From the NCBI RefSeq assembly GCF_035582795.1, contig NC_134367.1:374501-438500 (forward strand): a stretch of DNA of 64,000 nucleotides, read 5' to 3'. The notes under the pieces are model-generated. The model did no database searches. It saw nothing but the letters and a program-made list of their open reading frames with translations, and was not told where the DNA came from. Numbering within the stretch: position 1 is the first letter of the stretch; the number at the start of each line of letters is the position of its first letter. This DNA is from Mycteria americana. Taxonomy: Eukaryota; Chordata; Aves; Ciconiiformes; Ciconiidae. The position numbers were made by a program, and so were the translations under genes. Positions 32,730 through 48,359 of the stretch are shown here, in pieces.

Positions 32730-34648
32730 AAGCGGCGGGCGCTCAGGAGGACTTCAGAGGTGTGGGGAGCCGTGCAGGGGGAAGATCAGAAGGGCCAGAG
32801 CCGAGCTAGAGCTCAGTCTGGCTGCTGCCGTAAAAGACAACAAAAAGCACTTCTTAAATACATCAGCAGCAAAAGGAGAGCCAAGGAGAATCCCCAGCCC
32901 CCAGTAGACGGGGGAGGGAACACAGTGACCAAGGACGAGGAAAAGGCTGAGGTACTTAATGCCTTCTTTGCCTCAGTCTTTATTAGCAGGGCCGACTGTT
33001 CTCTGGGTACCCAGCCCCTGGAGTTGGAAGATAGGGATGGGGACCAGACTGGAGCCCCCATAATCCAGGGGGAAATGGTCAGTGACCTGCTGCACCACTT
33101 AGACACTCACAAGTCTATGGGGCCTGATGAGATCCACCCGAGAGTGTTGAAGGAGCTGGCAGATGTGCTCACCAAGCCCCTTTCCATCATTTACCAGCAG
33201 TCCTGGCTAACTGGGGAAGTCCCTGCTGACTGGAGATTAGCGAATGTGACACCCATCTGCAAGAAGGGCCGGAAGGAGGACCCGGGGAACTACAGGCCTG
33301 TCAGCCTGACCTCGGTGCCGGGGAAGCTGATGGAGCAGATCATCCTGAGTGCTATCACATGGCATGTAGAGGATAACCAAGGGATCAAGCCCAGCCAGCA
33401 TGGGTTCAGGAAAGGCAGGTCCTGCTTGACCAACCTGATCTCCTTCTATGACAAGGTGACCCACCTAGTGGATGAGGGCAAGGCTGTGGATGTTGTCTAT
33501 CTAGACTTCAGTAAAGCCTTTGACACGGTCTCCCACAGCATTCTCCTGGAGAAACTGGCTGCTCATGGCTTGGACGGGCATATGCTTTGGTGGGTAAAGA
33601 ACTGGCTGGATGGCCGGGCCCAAAGAGTGGTGGTGGATGGAGTTTACTCCAGTTGGTGGCCAGTCACAAGCGGTGTCCCCAGGGCTCGGTGTTGCGGCCA
33701 GTTCTGTTTAATGTCTTCATCAATGGTCTGGACGAAGGGATTGAGTGCACCCTCAGTCAGTTTGCAGATGACACCAAGTTGGGTGGGAGTCTTGATCTGC
33801 TTGAGGGTAGGAAGGCTCTGCAGAGGGACCTGGACAGGCTGGATCAATGGGCCGAGGTCACTTGTATGAGGTTCAACAAGGCTCAGTGCCGGGTCCTGCA
33901 CTTGGGCCACAGCAACCCCATGCAACGCTGCAGGCTTGGGGAAGAGTGGCTGGAAAGCTGCCTGGTGGAAAAGGACCTGGGGGTGTTGGTTGACAGCCGG
34001 CTGAATATGAGCCAGCAGTGTGCCCAGGTGGCCAAGAAGGCCAACAGCATCCTGGCTTGTGTCAGGAATAGCGTGGCCAGCAGGACTAGGGCAGTGATCG
34101 TGTCCCTGCACTCGGCACCGGTGAGGCCGCACCTCGAATGCTGTGTTCAGTGTTGGGCCCCTCACTCCCAGAGAGACATGGAGGGGCTGGAGCGTGTCCA
34201 GAGAAGGGCAACGGAGCTGGGGAAGGGTCTGGAGCACAAGGCTGATGGGGAGCGGCTGAGGGACCTGGGGTTGTTGAGCCTGGAGAAGAGGAGGCTGAGG
34301 GGAGACCTCATCGCTCTCTACAGCTGCCTGAAAGGAGGGTGTAGAGAGGTGGGGTCGGTCTCTTCTCCCAGGTAACAAGTGACAGGAGGAGAGGAAATGG
34401 CCTCAAGTTGTGCCAGGGGAGGTTTAGACTGGATATTGGGAAATTTTACTTCATGGAAAGGGTTGTCCAGCACTGGAACAGGCTGCCCAGGGAAGTGGTG
34501 GAGTCCCCATCCCTGGGGGTATTTAAAAGCCGTGTGGATGAGGTGCTCAGGGACATGGTGCAGTGGTGGGCTGGGCAGTGCTGGGTTAACGGTGGGACTC
34601 GGTGATCTTAAAGGTCTTCTCCAACCTGAACGATTCTGTGATTCTGAG
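32730..34648 (+). mobile_element. CR1 LINE, about 1.9 kb, between ATRAID and SLC5A6
   Basis: The best-preserved CR1 in the window. From 32760 one frame runs more than 300 codons through the reverse transcriptase ([80 protein letters not shown]). Near 33675 one base is missing (GTCCCCAGGG where GTCCCCCAGGG is expected). The downstream frame continues with [16 protein letters not shown] and the C-terminal region to about 34375. The 3' end has the CR1 signature GATTCTGTGATTCTG at about 34634-34648. Truncated at the 5' end. The few changes suggest it is younger than the other two copies. Confidence 0.95.
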
Positions 34649-34649
34649 G

Positions 34650-35035
34650 GGGGAGCCCGGCCCGGCGGGGAGGCGGGGGCGGGCGGGGAGGAGGCCGCGG
34701 TCCCCCGGCACGGCAAGGGCTGGCTGCGGGGCGGGGCCGAGCGCCCTCCGGACCCCGAGCGGGGCCGCGGCGAGGGTCCCCCGCAGCGAGAGCTGCCGGG
34801 GCGCGGTGACCTGCCCGGGGCGGCGGGGCGGGGGCGGGGCGGGGCGGGGCGGGGCGGGGGCGGGGCCGCTCCCGCTGCCGGCGGCCGCCGACGCCAGAGG
34901 GCGCGCGGGGGCGAGCCGGGCCGGGCGGAAGTGGCAGGGAGGGCAGCGCCGCCGCCTCCGCGCGTCATCAGGGCGCGCCGGCGGCTGTCAGGGCGGCACG
35001 TGGGCCGAGCTCTGCCGCGCCGGTCGCTGCCGCCG
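34650..35035 (+). promoter_or_regulatory. CpG island and non-coding first exon of SLC5A6
   Basis: Extremely CpG-rich, with repeated GGGGCGGGGC GC boxes near 34820-34865. A GCCGCCG/GTGAGT splice donor at about 35036 fits the end of a non-coding SLC5A6 first exon that joins the exon starting at 37414. Inferred from position and splice signals. Confidence 0.6.
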
Positions 35036-35219
35036 GTGAGTGTCGCACCGGGGCCGCCGGGGCCCCTCAAGGTCACGGCCCTGCCCCGCCCGGGAGCGGC
35101 CCCGCCGGGCTCGGTCCGCACGCCGGGCCCGGTGCGCGGGGTGGCGGTACCGGGGCTCGTCCTGCGGCCGCCCGCCCCGCCTCGCCCTCGGCCGACACCG
35201 GCGGCCCCGGGGCTCCGGG

Positions 35220-35860
35220 GAGCCGGGTCTGGGGCTGGGGTCACTGGGGACAGCGGGGGCGCGGGGGGCCGGGCCTCGCACTGGGGGCACCGGGGACCCT
35301 GAGGGACCGGGGGGCCGGGCCTCGGGCTGGGGGCACCGGTGCCCCCGGGAAGGGGAGCAGGGCCGTGGCCTGGGGTCACCGGGGACACCGGGGCTGGGCA
35401 GCGGCGCCTCGAGCGGGGTCACCGAGGACACCGGGGAACAAGGAAGTGTAAGGAAGGCAGGGGACAACGGGGACAGGAGGGCCGGGCCTCGGGCAGGGTC
35501 ACCGGGGACACCGGGGGATGGGGAAGTGGGAGGCGGGGCCGGGGGGAGCGGGGCCGCAGCCCGGGACGCGGGGCACCCTGGGCGGGGGGAGCAGGGCCTG
35601 GAGCCGGGGACGCCGAGCTTTGGGGCTGGGGCCTGGGGCCGGGGACCTCAGGGGCGGGGGCAGCCGGGCCTCAGGCGGGGTCACCGGGGGACGGCGAGCG
35701 GGGCCTCGGGCCGGGGACGGCGGGGGACGCCGAGGCTCGAGGCCGTGGGGCCTCAGGGCCACCCAGGGGCCTCGGGGCACGGAGGAGCCTTGGGCTGGGA
35801 ACGCCCGGGGCTGCCGGGCCTTGGGCTGCTGGGGCGGTCGTGGGGCGGCCGTCGGGGACC
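35220..35860. repeat. Diverged minisatellite in SLC5A6 intron 1 (CACCGGGGACACCGGGG type)
   Basis: Loose tandem of units containing GGGCCGGGCCTCGGGCTGGG and TCACCGGGGACACCGGGG, of variable length and poorly conserved. G-rich on the transcribed sense strand. Confidence 0.7.
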
Positions 35861-36859
35861 GCGGCGCTGCCCGCCCTGTGTTTAGTCTCCGCAGTGGAAT
35901 GTGGTGGGGTGACCTTGGACCCTGCCCGGGAGCTGTGCCACGGGGTGGTGTCCCGGCCAGGGACCGTGGCGTGCGAGGCGGGAGGCGCTGCCCTCTCACC
36001 CGCTTCCCCGCCGGCCACCGCTGCCGCGGGCCCCCGTGCCAGCACGGCCGCCCCCGGCCCCCACGGCGGACAGGCCCGGGCAAGCTGTGCCGGGCGCGGG
36101 GATGCCAGGCGAGGCCCAGCCTAATCCCCCCAAGTATGCCCCGGGCAGGCATTCCTCCGGGGATCACGGTGGGCGCAGCGCCAGCCCCCTGCCTGCCCCC
36201 CGCCGCCGGCAGCCTGGCTTCGTCCTCCGCGTGCCCTGTGCTGCCCCGTGGCAGCCCCTAACGCTGCCCCACCGCTGCGGCGGCTTAGGGTCCCTCCGCA
36301 TCCTGCGCCCCTGCCCCGCCGGCGCTCGCCACCCCTGCTCCCCGCAGCCCCGTGCCCGCCCGCCGGCGGAGGCAGAGCGGGGGGGGTCTCTGCTCGTGCC
36401 CCCTCCCTGCCCCGCTCCTAGGGGTGCCCGGCCGCCCCCTCCCGCTCTGCAGGGGCTGGAGCCGGGGCTGGGGGCAGAGGCTCGGCCGGGACCCCTGAGG
36501 ATGCGCCTGTGAGCGGGGCGGGGGGGTGCCAGGGCCAGCAGTGGCTCAGGCGCCTGCTCTGTCTGGCTGCTGCCCAGAGCCTCTGAGGCTGTCCCGCTCC
36601 GTCCGTCTGTCCGTCCCCGGCTGTGTGGGGCGCGCATCGTGGGGGTCACCCTGCCCAACCTCTGCCCGGCCGGGCCTGGGCGCCGGGGCTCCTCCTGCAC
36701 CTCCTCGCCAGCGCAGACTGAGCTCGGCCGCCCGTCCGTCTGCCCTCCCCAGCCCCGTCCGTGGGTCCCCGTCCTGTGGGGCCGGGGGGCTGCCGGCGGG
36801 GCTGATCCTGCAAGGTGGGCCTGCGTGGGGGCGGCTGGGCCGGGCCGGGCTCGGCACCA

Positions 36860-37130
36860 CGGCGCCTGGCTGGCGCCGGGACCGGGGTGGTTGCGCTGGG
36901 CTTGGCTGGGCTCTCGCACCCGGGGCAGCTCTGCCGGGCTTGGCGGCGCTGCGCGGTGCCGGGGCGGTTGGGTTGTGTTGTGTTTGGCTCGGGCACGACC
37001 GGTGCTGCCGGGCTTGGCGAGGCTGTCCTGCACCGAGGGCGGTTGCGTTGGCTTTGGCCACGCAGGGCCGGTTCCACCGGGCTTGGCGGAGCTGCGTGGG
37101 GCTGGCGGGCCGGTGCTGCCGGTGTCCTGG
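36860..37130. repeat. Diverged repeats with GCTGCCGGGCTTGGC core in SLC5A6 intron 1
   Basis: At least four imperfect copies of a 60-80-base unit centred on TGCCGGGCTTGGCG occur between about 36.86 and 37.13 kb. Nothing else is recognised in intron 1 (35036-37413). Confidence 0.65.
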
Positions 37131-37562
37131 GTGGGAGTGTTTTTGCAACCGTGACCTCGGTGCTCTTTGGAAGAGGCTCCCGTTTCCCTTGGCGGGGGCA
37201 GGTCGGGCAGCCCGGGGGGTGGGCGCCGCGGTGCCGAGCCCAGCCCAGAGGCAGGAGGAGGAGGGTTAAGGGGACGTTCCTCATCCCGCCTGGCCCCCTC
37301 CCCCTGCGCCGGGTCTTTGAGGCCAAGACAGAGGAGCGAGCGAAGGTCCCCGCAGTGTCAGGTGCGGCTCCCGGCGCGGCCGCCCGTGCTGACACCCGTC
37401 CCTCCTCCTGCAGCTCTGAGTGCCGAGGAGATGCCGGCCAGGACCCGCTGCCGGGGTGGATGCCGGGGCTCGGCACGCCCATGAGGCCGGCGGGGCACAG
37501 CCAGGGCGGGCGGCCGGGCAGCGGCAGCTCCGGCGGGGCGGCGGCGACGGGAGACGCTCACC

Positions 37563-41275
<3,713 letters not shown>

Positions 41276-41770
41276 GACCCCCCCGCCACGGGGGTCCCGG
41301 CCGCCCCCCGCGCCCTTCCCCAGCGCCCCCCCGGCCAGGGGGTGCGGACCCCCCCCGGGGCGCCCGCACACGGCCGGGGAGCACCGAATAACGGGGAGGG
41401 GCTGGGTCCCTGCCCGGGGGGGGGGGGCCGGCCGGGCTGCACTCCCCCTCTCTGCCTTCGCCCGCACCGGGCTGGCCCCAAGCCCCGGGCTCTCCGGCCG
41501 CCCGCGCCGGGGCTGCTGCCGGATGGTGCCGGTGCCTGCGCCAGCCCTTGCTCCCCCCCAGCCTTGGGGGGCTCTGGGACCACGGGTGTGGGGGCATGTC
41601 GGAGCGGTGCCCTCTCCCCCCGGGCCGGGACGCTGCCCGCTGCCCCCGGCCTGGCCACATGCCTTACTGCACCGCTCCGGGGACCGGGGCTGCCCGGGCC
41701 CCTCGGGGCGCCGAGCGTCCCCCCCTCCTCCCAGCCCCCCGCCACCCATCTCTGTGTTCATTGTCCCCCC

Positions 41771-41776
41771 AATAAA
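41771..41776 (+). terminator. Polyadenylation signal of SLC5A6
   Basis: AATAAA about 500 bases after the SLC5A6 stop, followed by GT-rich sequence. The 3' UTR contains G homopolymers. TCF23 ends tail-to-tail about 450 bases further on. Confidence 0.85.
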
Positions 41777-41876
41777 CTGTTCTGGAGCGCAGGTGTCGGA
41801 GGAGCCCTGGGACCAGCCCTCTCCCCGCCGTGCCCCGGGAGCCTGCGGGGACGCGGGACCCCCCCGCCTCCCAAAG

Positions 41877-42046
41877 CAGCGGGGGGGGGGGGGGGGGCCG
41901 CCATCCCCCGGGACCGGGAGCCTCGCCAGCTGGGGAGATTTATGGCGGCGGCCTTGGCCCTGGCCCCTTTCCCATGGTGCGGGGCCGGCGGGGGGGCCTG
42001 GCCGGGGGAGCCAGGTGAGCGCAGCCGGGGGGGGGGGGGGGGGGGG
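41877..42046. repeat. Long G-homopolymers between SLC5A6 and TCF23
   Basis: Two G runs of about 16-18 bases (near 41880 and 42030) flank a GC-rich spacer. Such tracts are frequent in this window (also near 2776, 38408, 39790, 40620, and a C run at 53765) and are typical places for sequencing or assembly errors. Confidence 0.85.
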
Positions 42047-42215
42047 CAGCTGCCCCATGGCGGGGGGGCACAGGGCCTCCATCGCCCCGTCCCCCCACCC
42101 TCTGGGCACAGCTGAGCCGGGGCAGGGCCCAGGGTGAGGGGCCCACGGGGGGGGCCCGTCCCGCAGCCCCCGGCGCGGCCCAGGCAGGAGGCGGGCGGCG
42201 GGTGCTCGCTGCAGG

Positions 42216-42221
42216 TTTATT
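42216..42221 (-). terminator. Polyadenylation signal of TCF23
   Basis: AATAAA on the minus strand, about 270 bases after the TCF23 stop codon. Confidence 0.8.
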
Positions 42222-42486
42222 GCTGCGGGTGGGCCAGGCGGCCCCCGGCCCCCGTGGGCAGCGTGGGGCACGCGCCCCACGCCGAGTGCCCCGGGGTCCT
42301 GGCCCGGGTCCTGCCCCGCCGCGGCCGCTGCACGCCCTGTGCCTGCGGAGCTCGCGGGCCCCCGTGCAGGACCCCCCCGTGCTGGCTGCTGCCCCCGAGC
42401 CCCAGCCTGGGTCACGGCCTCCCGGTGCTGTGGGGGGGAGAGAGCCGGCGTGGGGGCTCCCGTGGCCAGCCCGCACCCCGGGGGGG

Positions 42487-43192
42487 TCAGGGGGGGCCGT
42501 CTCCCAGGCCCGGCTGCTGGTGGCTGCTGGTGGCTGTGGCTGCCCCGGGGGGGTCAGGAGCGGGTCCCCCCCGAGGGCCGGCGTAGAGGCGGGAGCGCAT
42601 CGGCCACTTCTGCAAGAGAGGGAGAGGGGCCGGGGCTGGGAGGGCGGCCCCTTGTCCTGCCGCTCCCGGTGCCCCACGCCTGGGGACGGGGGGGGGGTCC
42701 CCGGGGACCGGCTGCCGGCGTGCACGGGGCACGCCGGGGACCCCGGGGCGGAGGGGCTGCAAGCCGAGGGAAGGGGTGCTGGCGTGCCCCGGGGACCAGC
42801 CGCACCGCGCGCCGGGGGAGCCGGGGGCCGGCCGCTGGCGTGCGCGGGGGTAACGGGGGACCCCGGGAGCGGGTGCCGTCACGCAAGGGGGACCCGTGCT
42901 GGGGAGCTGGACCCCGAGGCGGGGGCGCCCCGGGTCTCACCTTCACGGGGCGCAGGAGCGGGTGTCCGCGGAGCGGGCGCGAGGGCACGGGCGGCGGCGG
43001 GCCGCGGCCCAGCACGTGGCTGAGGTGGGCGATGTAGCTGGTGGCCAGGACGAGGACGTCCAGCTTGGAGAGCTTGGTGCCGGGGGGCACGGCGGGCAGC
43101 GCTGCCTGCAGCGACAGGAAGGCCCGGCGCAGCGCCCGCACCCGGCCCCGCTCCCGTGCCGCGTTCTGGGGGCCCGGCAGCCCCGGGGGGCC
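42487..43192 (-). CDS. TCF23: bHLH transcription factor 23 (TCF23/OUT), first exon not found
   Basis: Class II-type basic helix-loop-helix protein, known in mammals as a factor that can inhibit other bHLH proteins. Two exons are supported. The exon at 42941-43192 contains the whole bHLH ([20 protein letters not shown], then [20 protein letters not shown] and [12 protein letters not shown]). The exon at 42487-42609 begins [11 protein letters not shown] and ends GLGDGPP. The junction reads [17 protein letters not shown], as in human TCF23. The N-terminal exon lies somewhere between 43193 and about 45 kb. It is too weakly conserved to place by eye; the upstream frame stays open across the presumed intron, which is not evidence of coding. 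Confidence 0.9.
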
Positions 43193-45154
43193 CTGCGGCG
43201 AGAGGGGGGCTGAGCCGGCCCGGGGCCCGCGGCCGAGGACCGGGGCAGCCGCCGTCACCCCCAGAGGGACGGGGACGGCGCCCGTCCTCCACGACGCCCC
43301 TTGTCCCCTGGGGTCCCGGGTCCTGGGCCCGCGGGGGTCTGCGCCCCCAGGGCTGCGTCCCACCCACCCGCGTGCCGTGGCGCAGCCCGCGCCCCCCCCG
43401 CGCGCACCCCACTGGGCTCAGCCCTGCCCGCGACCCCCGGCCCGAGCGGGGCCTGCCGGTGCTGCCCCCCACGCGCCCCCTCCCACGGCAGCCCCCTGGG
43501 GCCCCCTGCGCCGTGCGGCGTCGGCGCAGCGGGGCGAGGGGCGGCGGGCTCGTCCCCGGGGGTCCCCGCCGCCACCGCGCGTGGGGTCCCGCTCCCACGC
43601 TCGGCCGGCTCCTTACCTGTCCCGTGGCCGGGGGGCTCCGCGGGTGGCCGGGCGGGAGCCCCGCCGGCCGGCAGCGCCGGGCGACTCGCGGGGGGCCGCG
43701 GCCCCCTCGCCTCCCTCGGGCGCGGGGGGCGGCGGTGGCCGGGGGGCACCCACGCGAGGCGGCCGGCCCCGCTCCGCGCCCCCCGCCGGCGCCCGCCCCC
43801 AGGCTCTCGGCCATGCCGGGCCCCGCCGGGCCGCCCCCGGCCCCACGCCTGCCTCGCACCTCGGCCCCGCGACGCGCCCGTGGGTCGGGGTGCCCCGGGG
43901 AGAGCCGCCGCGTCCCCCCCGCCGCCTCCCGGCGCGGCCCCGTCTGGGCGGGGGCCGCGCCTCCCCCTCCCTGGCACCGTGGGCTGAGCGGGAGGACGCG
44001 GGCTGGCCCAGCCGGAGCCTCCCCCGGCCCGCGGCCGCCCACGGGAGCCCTGCCGGCCCCACGGCCACGGCCGGGCCCGAGCGCCGGGAGGGGCACCCAC
44101 GCGGGGGGACGGCGTGTCCCGGACCCGCGGGCAGCCGCGGGCCCTGCCCGTGGGGCGGGAGCCCGGTGCTGCCGCGGCGCGGGGGGCAGACACGGACGGG
44201 CCCGCCCCGCGTGGGGTCCCGGCCTGCTGCCGAGGGAGGCAGCGCTCGGGCCCCCCCGCCCCCGTCCTGAGCCCCTCGTGGGCTGCGGAGAGGCTCCCCC
44301 GCGGCCGTGGGGCCGGGCGAGGGGACGCGGGGGCCGGGCAGCGGCCGTAGGGCAGCGCCGGTGTGCCGGGGGCAGGCCGGCTCGGGCAGCGTGCCCACGG
44401 GTGACCGCCAGCGCCTGGGGGACGGGGCTGACCCGGGGGGAGCCCGGCCCCGGGTCACGAGGGGCCCCACGGGGGTCAGGGGTGCCCTGCTGCCCAGGGA
44501 CGGGGTGCACAGGGGGGCTCCTGCGCTGGGCCGCAGGTGGGGCAGCCCCCAGCCCTCCGTGGGGGGCACGCGGGGGTCCCCCGTGGCCCGGCGCGGGTGC
44601 GTGGGTGCTGCCCCGCTGCAGAGGGACCTGCGTGGGGGTGGGGTAGGGGGCGGGACGGGACCCCCCCCCCGCAGTGCCCCCGCCCCCGGGGTACGAGCAC
44701 GGTGCCCCACGGCACGAGACCGCCGCGGCTGCGGTGCTCGCGCGGTGTCCCGTCGCGCGGGGGGGGGGCGCACGCGCGACGCCCACTGCACAGGGGTGCC
44801 GCGAGGCGCGGCTCCCCCACGCGGGGCCCACGCCCAGGCGGGGCTCCCTGGAAGGCACACGGGGCGCCGCGCTGCCGGGGGACTGCGCGTGCGCGGCGCT
44901 GCCACGCGGGGAGCCGCAGGCAGCCGCTATCCCGGCGCGGGGCGCAGCACCCACGGACACGCAGGGCCTCCCCGCGCCCGCCCTCCGCTCTGCGCATGCG
45001 CCGCGCGGGGGCGGGGCTCGGCGGGGCGGGGTGGGGCTCGGCGGGGCTCGAGGGGCGGGGCGGGGGGCGGGGCTCTGTGTCGGGGGCGGGGCGGACGTGG
45101 CGGCGGCGCGGTGACGCAGTGGCGCAGCGGCGCGCTGACGTGTGCGGCGCAGCC
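43193..45154. other. CpG-rich interval between TCF23 and PREB
   Basis: Holds the unplaced 5' end of TCF23 (minus strand) and the PREB promoter at its right end (GC boxes GGGGCGGGGC near 45050-45080). Open frames of 300-700 codons run in several frames because stop codons are rare at this GC content. None shows a domain. No RNA gene or mobile element seen. Confidence 0.5.
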
Positions 45155-47744
45155 ATGGCGCCGCGGCGTCCGGCCGAGCTGTACCGGGCGCCGTTCCCGC
45201 TCTACACCGTCCGGCTGCACCCGCGGCGGCCGCTCGCCATCACGGCCGGCGGCGGCGGCGCCGCCAAGACCGGCATCCGCAATGGCGTGGTGCGGCTCAG
45301 CCGGGGGCGCGGGCGGGCGGCGGGCCCGGGAGCCGCGGCGGGTGGGCGCCGCGGTGGAGGAGGCCCGGGGGGCCGGGGGGGGCTGCGGGCCCGGGCCCGG
45401 GGGTGGGGGGGCGCGGCGGGGCGCTGGGGATCTGTGGGGCCGGGCGCGGGGGGGGGGCGCCCCGGGGCGGGTCCCCGCTGCGGAGCCGCGGGCTGAGGCC
45501 GAGCCCCGTCCCGCAGCACTTCCTGCAGCTGGAGCAGATCGGGGGGCGGCTCAGCGCCTCCCTGCTCCACTCCCACGACACCGAGACCCGCGCCACCATG
45601 ACCATGGCGCTGGCCGACGACATCATCGCGGCGGGGCAGGACGCCAGCTGCCACATCCTCCGCTTCAGCCTGCGGGCGCCCGAGGCCAGGAGCGGCTCGG
45701 CCGGCCGCAACGGTGAGGCCCCGCGCTCCCCGGGGGGTGGCAGCGCCTGCCCCGGGTGCCGTGGGGGGCTGGGTGGTCCGTGGGGCGCTTCGGAGGTGGG
45801 GCAGCGCTGCGGGGGCCTCCTGCCCGCCCTGCGCCCCTGCGGCTGCCCCGGACCCCCGCCCGGCGGCGGGGAGCTGTGTCAGGGCTCCGTGTCGTCCGCC
45901 CCACCGCAGGCAGCGGGGAGAAGGGGCTGCGGAAGCGGAAGGGCCCCGGCCCGGTGGCGCAGGGCGACACGCAGAGCCGGACGAGCGAGGTGACGGTGGA
46001 GAGCCTGCACAGCGTCCGCACGGATTTCAGCCCCGACGCCCTGCAGAAGGCCGTGCGCTTCAACGCCGACTGCTCTCTGCTCGTTACTGGCGGTGCCGAC
46101 GGCTTCCTGCGCCTCTGGGAGGTAGGCGTGGGGGGAGCTGAGGCCGGGCATCGCCATGCTAGTGGCAGCGTGCGTCCGGCGGGGAAGGCCAGATCAGCGG
46201 CGCTTGCGGTTCTGCAACGCCTTCCCCGAGCGGCCCCCGGCGCCGTGCCTGGCGGGGACCTGGGGCTGCCTTGGGGGGGCCCTGGCCCGCGGGGCGCAGC
46301 TCCGAGTCCTGGTCTGCCCCTGCAGTTCCCCAGCATGAAGAAGACGCTGGAGTTCAAAGCCCACGACGGGGAGATCGAAGATATCGCGCTGGGCCCTGAC
46401 AACAAGGTGAGCGTCGGGCAGCTCCCCGGCCTCGTGGGGAGAGCCGTCCTTGGACGCCCGCGGTCTCTGCGCAGGTGGTGACGGCGGGACGGGACTTCCA
46501 GTGCTGCGTGTGGCAGCATGACCAGCTGGTGACGGGGCTGCGCTGGAACGAGAACCTGCCTGGCATCCCCGACAAGGCTTACCGCTACCAGGCCTGCCGG
46601 TGAGGGCAGGGGCTGGGGCACGTGGGCGGGGGGCTGGGAGCAGACCACCCTCACGGACCAAACGTGCCAACGCATAGCCTGGGGCACACCGAGTCTTCTC
46701 GCAGCCCCTGCTGCGTCTGCGGGGAGGGACTCCACCGGGCTGGGGGAAGGAGCGGCTCTGCCGCGGGCTCTGGGTGCAGGTTTGGGCTTGGGAGAGGGGA
46801 GGTGGGGAGGGGAGGGCGCAGGGCCCCCACGGGCCTCTCTCGCAGCCCCGGGTGACAGGGCGGCGGCGCTGGCTGTAGGGACCGACGGTCCCCGTGCTCT
46901 CCTGGGGTAGGTTCGGGGCCGTGGAGGACAACGCCGGGGCGCTGCGGCTCTACACGGTGCAGGTGCCGCACAAGAGGGAGCGCCGCCCCCCGCCCTGCTA
47001 CCTGACCAAGTGGGACGGGAAGAGCTTCCTGCCGCTGCTGACCCGGCCCTGCGGCAGCGAGGTCATCTCCTGCCTCTCCGTCAGGTACCCCGGGGCCAGG
47101 CAGGTGCGGGGCGGGGGGCCGTGCCAGCCCCTGCTCACCGTCCTCCCCCCCGCAGTGACTCGGGCACCTTCCTGGGGCTGGGCACGGTGACGGGCTCTGT
47201 CGCCATCCACGTTGCCTTCTCGCTGCAGGTGAGCTGCGGGGGCGGCGGGGCTCCTCGGGGCGCGGTTGGCTGGGCAGGGAGGGGCATGGGGGCAGCCCGT
47301 GTGTCCCCCCGGGGCCAGGCTGCCTTGGGCCACCCTCCCTCTCCCTGCCCCGCAGAGGCTGTACTACGTGAAGGAGGCACACGGCATCGTGGTGACGGAC
47401 GTGGCCTTCGTCCCTGAGAGCCGGCGCGGGCGGGAGCTGCTGGCGGGGAACGAGGCCGCGCTGCTCAGCGTGGCCGTCGACAGCCGCTGCAAGCTGCACC
47501 TGCTCCCCAGCCGACGTAGGTGCTGGGGGGCTGCCCGGGGGGGTGCTGGGGTGCCCACCGCCGCTCCCCAGCACGCAGCGGGGCTGCCTCTGCACGTGCA
47601 GGGGGGCCAGGGGCCGCAGCGCCCGTCCTCACCCCTCTCTCCTCCGCAGGCTCCCTCCCTGTCTGGCTGCTGCTGCTGCTCTGTGCTGGGCTTATCGTGG
47701 CCACCATCCTGCTGCTGCAGCTTGCCTTCCCGGGCTTCCTGTAG
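45155..47744 (+). CDS. PREB: Prolactin regulatory element-binding protein (PREB/SEC12)
   Basis: ER membrane guanine-nucleotide exchange factor for the SAR1 GTPase that starts COPII coat assembly; also described as a nuclear regulator of prolactin transcription. Nine exons sum to 1251 bases (416 aa; human 417): 45155-45289, 45517-45712, 45910-46121, 46326-46406, 46475-46599, 46911-47084, 47156-47228, 47356-47515 and 47650-47744. The cytosolic seven-bladed WD/beta-propeller includes [34 protein letters not shown] (the K-loop region contacting SAR1), [33 protein letters not shown] and [21 protein letters not shown] single C-terminal anchor [20 protein letters not shown] ends at ...AFPGFL. The start is the first ATG and matches human [12 protein letters not shown]. 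Confidence 0.98.
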
Positions 47745-47998
47745 GCCCCCCCCGGTGCCAGGACGGACCCCCCCAGGCTGGCCAGCCCCTGCTGTGCCGC
47801 AGCCCCCCCCCAAGCAGACTGTGAAGCAGACGAGGGACCAGCCCCGGCCCTGCTGTCCCCGCTGGCGCTCGGGGAGCGGACGTGGGGCCCGGGAGCCGCG
47901 TGGGGCCCCACCCCGGCAGGACTGTGCCGGCTGCGGTGCGGTGTGGGGCTGGCCCCAGGAAGGAGGGGGTCCCGCCAGCCCTCCGCCCCACTGCTGCC

Positions 47999-48004
47999 AT
48001 TAAA
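47999..48004 (+). terminator. Polyadenylation signal of PREB
   Basis: ATTAAA about 255 bases after the PREB stop codon. Confidence 0.75.
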
Positions 48005-48359
48005 ACTGGAGCACGAAGGCAGCGCTGTCCCGTCTGTGCTGGGGCCGTGCCGGGGGGAGCGGGGCTGGCGCCGGGGCTGCTCCCGGCTGGGGGGGCTGCT
48101 CGGGGCCCTCCCTGCCCAGCCCACGGACGCGCAGCTGCTGCTGTGGGTTTACGGTGGCGTAACCCACCCCTGCCCCGCAGCCCCCTCCCTGGCACCGTCC
48201 CTGTCCCCCTCCAGCTGGAGGCAGCCCCCTCCCCCCTCCAGCCTCCGCACCGCGTGGGGCAAGGTGCCAGACGGCCTCCACGGGGATGGCTGGGCAACCG
48301 TGGTGGGAGCCCCCCCGCCGTGGGGCTGTGCCCGCTGCCCCCCACAGCCCCCCGCTTGC

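Noticed and set aside
43193-45700. A minus-strand open frame of nearly 700 codons over the TCF23-PREB interval
   Set aside because: Stop codons are rare at this GC content. Composition is low-complexity Pro/Arg/Gly/Ala, and only the TCF23 part has a domain.
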